A stretch of DNA of 64,000 nucleotides from Oreohelix idahoensis (taxonomy: Eukaryota; Mollusca; Gastropoda; Stylommatophora; Oreohelicidae): positions 142,001-206,000 of the forward strand of contig JAMPIV010004939.1 of NCBI GenBank assembly GCA_024509875.1, in the 5' to 3' direction. A program made the translations under genes and the position numbers. Below, in pieces: positions 59,306 through 64,000 of the stretch (the stretch's first letter is position 1; each line of letters starts with the position of its first letter). The notes under the pieces are model-generated. The model worked only from the letters and a program-made list of their open reading frames with translations. It did no database searches and was not told the DNA's origin.

Positions 59306-61430
59306 ATCGTCCCCACTTTTAGACATGAAACCATTTTCATGTTTTCATTTTTGACAATGGAGGTGACCGGATTGGTGATTTTAGGATGAGTGGTATCTTC
59401 AGTTTGCTCTTCTTCCTCTGTAGACCAGTTTCTACCCAGGAAATCAGCCCCGACATTCTGTCTTCCCGGAATATATTCCACTTTGAAAGAATAGACGCTT
59501 AGAAGGAGGGCCCAACGCATGATCCTAGCGTTAAATTCTTTATTGGCACCAAGAAATGCTAACGGAGCGTGGTCTGTTTGCACCGTGAACGATGTACCAT
59601 AAAGAAACTCATGATGGCGTCTGATACCGTCAATCAGAGCAAGACATTCCCTTTCAACTACGCTGTAGTTCCGTTCCGCTTTATTTAATTTCCGACTGCC
59701 ATAGGCAACTGGAAATAGCATGTTCAGGTCACTGTCATCGGCTTGAAGCAGTGTTGACCCGATGCCCTGACCTGACGCGTCGACTCTCAGTACAAAAGGT
59801 TTCTTGAGGTCAGGCAACCTCAAAATGGGGTATGCAGACAACTGTCCTTTCAAAGTGCTATACGCGTGTTCGCACTTTTGATCCCATATGACCTTATCAG
59901 GACAACCTTTCTTTGTGAGGTCAGTCAGAGGTGCCGTCAGTCCGTTGAAGTTCTGGATGTACTTCTGATAGTATGCACATAGCGATATGAAGGAACGTAC
60001 GTCTTTCTTCGTTCGGGGTCTTTTTGCTGCCACTATTTTCTCCACGTTCTTCTTAATAGGCCAACTGCATCCGTGAGAAATAGTGTGCCCCAGGAAGTCT
60101 AACTGTTCAAACCCGATGAGACATTTGCTAGGTCTGGCTGTGAGACCCGTTTCCTGTAGTCTCCTGAGGAGCATAGCAACCGTAGCAATATGTTCTTCAT
60201 AGGTTTCCGATGCAATTAAGATGTCATCCATGAAATTATGGATATGGGGACTTTGCAAAGGTTGTAGAAGCTTCCTCATCATCCTGGTGAACACTCCTGG
60301 TGCGTTATGCAAACCGAACGGCATCACGTTAAATGTGTAATGTCCTTCACTAGTGCTGAAAGCTAACAAAGGTTTAATTTCCTCCTTGACTGGTATTTGA
60401 TAATAACCTTTACTGAGGTCAATCTTGGAGAAGATCTTAGCTTTGCTGAGCTTGGTGAACAACTCAGAAACAGTTTGGAGAGGTTCGGGCTGGAATTCCG
60501 TTACAGCGTTTAGCAACCTGTAATCAATGCACAGCCGAACTTCCTTATTGGGCTTCTGCAACAGCACTACGCTTGAGCTGTAAGGAGATGTAGACTCACT
60601 GATAATTCCTGCCTGACGCAGCTTGTCTATTTCTCCGCAAAGTGCATCAGCTTTAGCGTACGGGATGGGGTAAACTCTGGTTTGAACAGGGGTCTCGTTT
60701 GTTAATTTCATATCAAATTCAATGAGATTTGTTCGACCAGGTACATCCGTTAAAACTGCACTGTACTGTTTTAGTAGAGCCCTAGTTTCTGTTTGTTGTT
60801 CTGGTGAGAGATTGTCGCCGAACTTGACATCTTTAAAGGATTCTGTGGGTTGCAGTGGATACTCCATGCAACCATCATCATCTTCCTCGTCTTCCGTTGC
60901 TATGGCGACAGCCAGGAGATGCTCGGAGGATGGCACCGGTCTTTCCAAATATTTCTTTAGCAGATTTATGTGGAAGACCTTCTCCTTTCCTTTGATGGAG
61001 ATCTTGTAGTTGGTACGTGAGATCTTTTTAAGGACGGTAAACGGTCCTTGCCATCCGATGCGAAGTTTATTGCTTCCGGTTGGAAGTAGCAATAGGACTT
61101 TCTCCCCTGGTTGTAGTTCTCTCTCTTTTGCAGCTTTGTTGTATCTTTTAGTAATTTTAGCGCGGGCTTTCTTAAGGTTGGTAGTAGCTAGATCCCATCC
61201 TAGCTTTAACCTTTCCTTAAGCTCAGATACATACTTGCTTGCAGAGACGACTGTCTCGTCAGCCTTCTGGTCTGTCAGGGACCGAAGTAAGGCGTCTAGT
61301 GGCCCCTTAATAGGTCTGCCAAATAAAAGTGTAGCTGGCGCAAAACCCGTAGACGCTTGGGGTACCTCTCGGTAGGCGAATAAGGCAGCCGATATATATT
61401 GGTCCCAGTCTTCAGGTTTCTCCTGCAACT
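59290..61430 (-). pseudogene. pol: pol of element 3: integrase end, RT, RNase H (5' deleted)
   Basis: An uninterrupted frame of more than 700 codons enters at a deletion junction near 61433, inside the integrase C-terminal half (FAYREVPQASTGFAPATLLF). The GPF module (WQGPFTVLKKISRTNYKI) follows near 61020. Reverse transcriptase has LSKGYYQIPV, MPFGLHNAPGVF and FMDDILIAS (near 60225). RNase H has RVDASGQGIG, ERECLALIDG and TDHAPL. The stop lies at 59290, 14 bases inside the 3' LTR, so the frame reads through the polypurine tract. The first Met, at 61428, is only the first after the junction and not a native start. The order again puts integrase before RT. The intact frame suggests young age; the copy lacks the proteins needed for its own movement. 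Confidence 0.92.
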
Positions 61431-61436
61431 TTTATA

Positions 61437-61786
61437 AAGAAAGAAATATAATTATCTCCGCCAGAGGATAATAAAATAGCAAATATATTTGTTTGTCTGT
61501 ACTTTCTACTGCTGTGGAGAGAAAACAACCTGTAAATATGCTGTGTGGACAACCCAAATACTTAAAGAACGTTTGTCTAGGGGTGTAATTATTTATTTAT
61601 TTCCCTAATTCACAAAGACAAATCATTCACACTCTACCTAGTTAGACCCAAACTAAATCAGACTCAAAATATCTTTAACCCGGCTATGCGATTGCCTCAA
61701 ATGTAGCTCAAGATCCCAGAACCAGCCCACAAATATATGTGCATCAAATGTATCTCAAAATTATCCTAGACGAGCCAGCCAAATAT
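61437..61786 (-). other. deletion junction and leader of element 3
   Basis: No coding sequence. Next to the 5' LTR, on the minus strand, TGGCTGGCTCGTCTAGGA sits six bases from the LTR end and is a candidate primer-binding site. The rest joins the leader to the truncated integrase. Confidence 0.65.
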
Positions 61787-64000
61787 TGTCGTAAATTTAT
61801 TTTGAGAGAAAAGAGTCGTAGAAATAGTCGTCCGGTTTAGAGTGGAAAATGATGATGGAAAGCTCAGTGATAGAAAATGTAGAGATTTAATAGTTACTTC
61901 ACAGCGTGCTGGAGGAGAGTAAAGACAGACTTATTTACGACAAATCGTGTCTCTCAATCTTCTCTTTCACTCTCCTGGTCAAACAATTATTTGCCAGTTT
62001 TCCAGACTCGCATCTGCGCGCTCACCGATTTGGTGTTTTCAAACACACACACGACGTTGATACAAACTATAATAAACGAATAGGGGAAAAGTTGGGCTTT
62101 GGGTATATCCAACACACAGAACTAAATGAGTTTAGGTGATTTTATTCACTTTAAACATCAATTACTAAAAATATCAGATATTACATAAATTATCATAAGT
62201 ACACAAATGCAAATAACAAGTTTGGGAGGGGGGTGAAGAAGATTGGTATCGACTAAGCCCTTCCCGCTCATTAGACAAAGACAAACCCAGTCCAGAGATA
62301 GATAATATCAGGAACACGGGTACGTTAACCTAACAGTAAAGTTAATTACTCTGAAAGAGGTGTTACCAAGTTAGGTATAAGTGATAGAAAAGAAAACCTG
62401 TTCTTCCCAGCTGTTCTTCCCTTTACTAAGCAAATGGAAAGGAGGTGGTTTTAAACAGAGTTAACAAATTATCAACTATCCCACTTAAAGGAACAATGTA
62501 GGGTATACAGAAAAGATATATGTTACCAGGTAAGCAAGTTAACAAAATGGTCACACAACAGAATTAATTTCCTGTCATTCATACACGCGCTAGCAAAGGC
62601 CTTCACTCATCTTGCTCTCACTTACCGATTGTGAAAAAATCTTGCACTCCATAGAATAACACAACAGCAGTTACACCTCAACTAAATGTATGAGTGTTTG
62701 TTCAAGTTCTAGCCCCAGATTATCGGGTAGGCTGTCAGCACATAAAAGGATCCCGTAATCGCTGGAAAATGAATCTGTAGTTGTGTCTCTTTTCTTAATA
62801 ACAGTTTCTATGGGAGGGCACGGTCTCTGATACCGGGGTGAGGATGGTGTGGTCTATTTGACTATGCCGCGGATAATAAAATTCTTACGCGTGCTGGTAC
62901 ACTTTATCCGTGAGGTATGGTTTAAGTCCAGTGAGAAAACTAGTCACATCACTGTTCAGGAAATTATGAATTATCTCTCTGTGTCAGTAAACTAACAAAG
63001 CTCGGGCCAGTGTTCTTCTTCCCGTTACGACTTAAGTTGTTTGATGGTGCGTTAAATTTGTCTTTGGGTGTGCTTTCTTTGCTATAAGTTAGATAGCGGA
63101 ATTCCAAACATAGAATCGCCTCAAAGATTAAAAATTTACACAGTCTCAACCAGTTCTGCGTCAGGGGAACTCTACACACTGTTTATGCTTTGCTTTGCTT
63201 AGATTGATTTCTTTATTGCTTTCTTAATGCTGGGATCGCACAGGTTACGAACACTCTGTATGAAAGAAAAAAGACATGTAATATACCGAAAACAAATAAC
63301 CTACTAAAGCGCGATGAATTTCCCGTTAAGCCTATAATACACTCGAGTATTTAATTATGTATTTAATAAACACTGCGCGAATTCTAGTGGTTAAAAACAC
63401 ACATCTATAAAACTAGGACTTAACTGAATTTATTAATTATAAATTCCTTCGCGACTTTAAAAGTTAATTTAAGCATCTATTATCTTTTGAAATAATATAA
63501 TAGATCGATCATTATATTTAAAACTGGAACTCTTGAGATGGTTTAATTAAATAGATTTAAATTAACACAAAATCCCTTTAAATAGAATGACTAGACCACT
63601 GATCACTTTACACAATATATATTTTACCGCTTTGCACAGAAATAGAAATCACTGCAAATATATATAAAATCCAGGGGAAAATCTATAACAAGATTTCAAT
63701 AAAGCTAGTGCTTCTGTAAAGGTCTGGCCAGCGAGTGATAACGTGTCTAGTTCTACATGGTCTATTTAGCTAAAATGAAATGTAAGTTGAGTGGGACATG
63801 ATAAACTTGACAACTTATTTGATCTCACGAACTTTTGGGGATCTGACCGCCAAATCAAGAGAAAAAGCCGCCCCCTGGTCTTCGTATCCGCTCGCTGCTG
63901 CCCGTTTCGCTTTCCCCCCGTTCGCTCGGTTCCTCGATTGACACCGAGACGCGAAATTAGCGGCAAGCAACTGCGTCTCGTATCAGGGAAAACTACTGTC
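61787..64000 (-). repeat. 5' LTR of element 3, cut by the window end
   Basis: 2,214 bp of an expected roughly 2,426 bp, nearly identical to 56880-59305. Confidence 0.95.

Larger units (their letters stand above)
56880..64000 (-). mobile_element. LTR element 3, internally deleted, Gmr1-like
   Basis: A minus-strand element with a complete 3' LTR (56880-59305) and a 5' LTR (from 61787) that runs off the window. Between them only 2,481 bp remain: end of integrase, reverse transcriptase, RNase H and a short leader. Gag, protease and most of integrase are gone. The two LTRs differ at about ten places in 2.2 kb, so the insertion is recent. The left flank is TCCTC; its right partner is outside the window. 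Confidence 0.92.

Overview
This 64-kb window looks like repeat-rich nuclear DNA of a metazoan. The evidence is AT-rich intergenic sequence, several tRNA-derived SINE families, RTE-like LINEs, hAT and CACTA/Chapaev-like DNA transposons, gypsy-type LTR retrotransposons, and vertebrate-type TTAGGG repeats at an internal site. A lophotrochozoan, perhaps a gastropod mollusc, is my best guess, but nothing here proves it. I find no convincing single-copy host gene, tRNA gene, rRNA gene or CRISPR array. Most of the window is mobile DNA, much of it with target-site duplications (TSDs) that can still be read.

Layout. 0-5.9 kb: small repeats, a short open frame split by a SINE, a 151-bp hAT MITE with perfect TSDs, and a short inverted block of telomeric repeats. 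5.96-7.68 kb: solo LTR of the element found at the right end. 7.7-13.05 kb: a decayed RTE-like LINE, a 2.18-kb DNA transposon with CACTG termini and an almost intact transposase, then a second LINE with 12-bp TSDs. 13-23 kb: minisatellites, a complete 3.6-kb hAT element inserted into an older decayed coding region, SINEs and LINE scraps. 23.1-31.2 kb: two nearly identical 1,127-bp direct repeats (TG...CA) enclosing 5.8 kb with a minus-strand gene that carries a DEK_C-like domain and no reverse transcriptase. 31.2-34.8 kb: SINE and LINE debris and simple repeats. 34.8-43.8 kb: complete LTR element 1 (+ strand, TSD CTCGG), inserted into a LINE. 45.6-54.3 kb: complete LTR element 2 (- strand, TSD GACAT). 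54.3-56.9 kb: SINE and two minisatellites. 56.9-64 kb: LTR element 3 (- strand), internally deleted; its 5' LTR runs off the window.

The three LTR elements have gypsy-type proteins, but integrase lies before reverse transcriptase and RNase H. That is the Ty1/copia-like order known from Gmr1-like Ty3/gypsy elements. Their paired LTRs are about 99% or more identical over the parts that align, so the insertions are young. Many of the frame breaks in these young copies fall in homopolymer runs, so some may be assembly errors rather than decay. The most unusual object is the direct-repeat element carrying the DEK_C-like gene at 23.1-31.2 kb.
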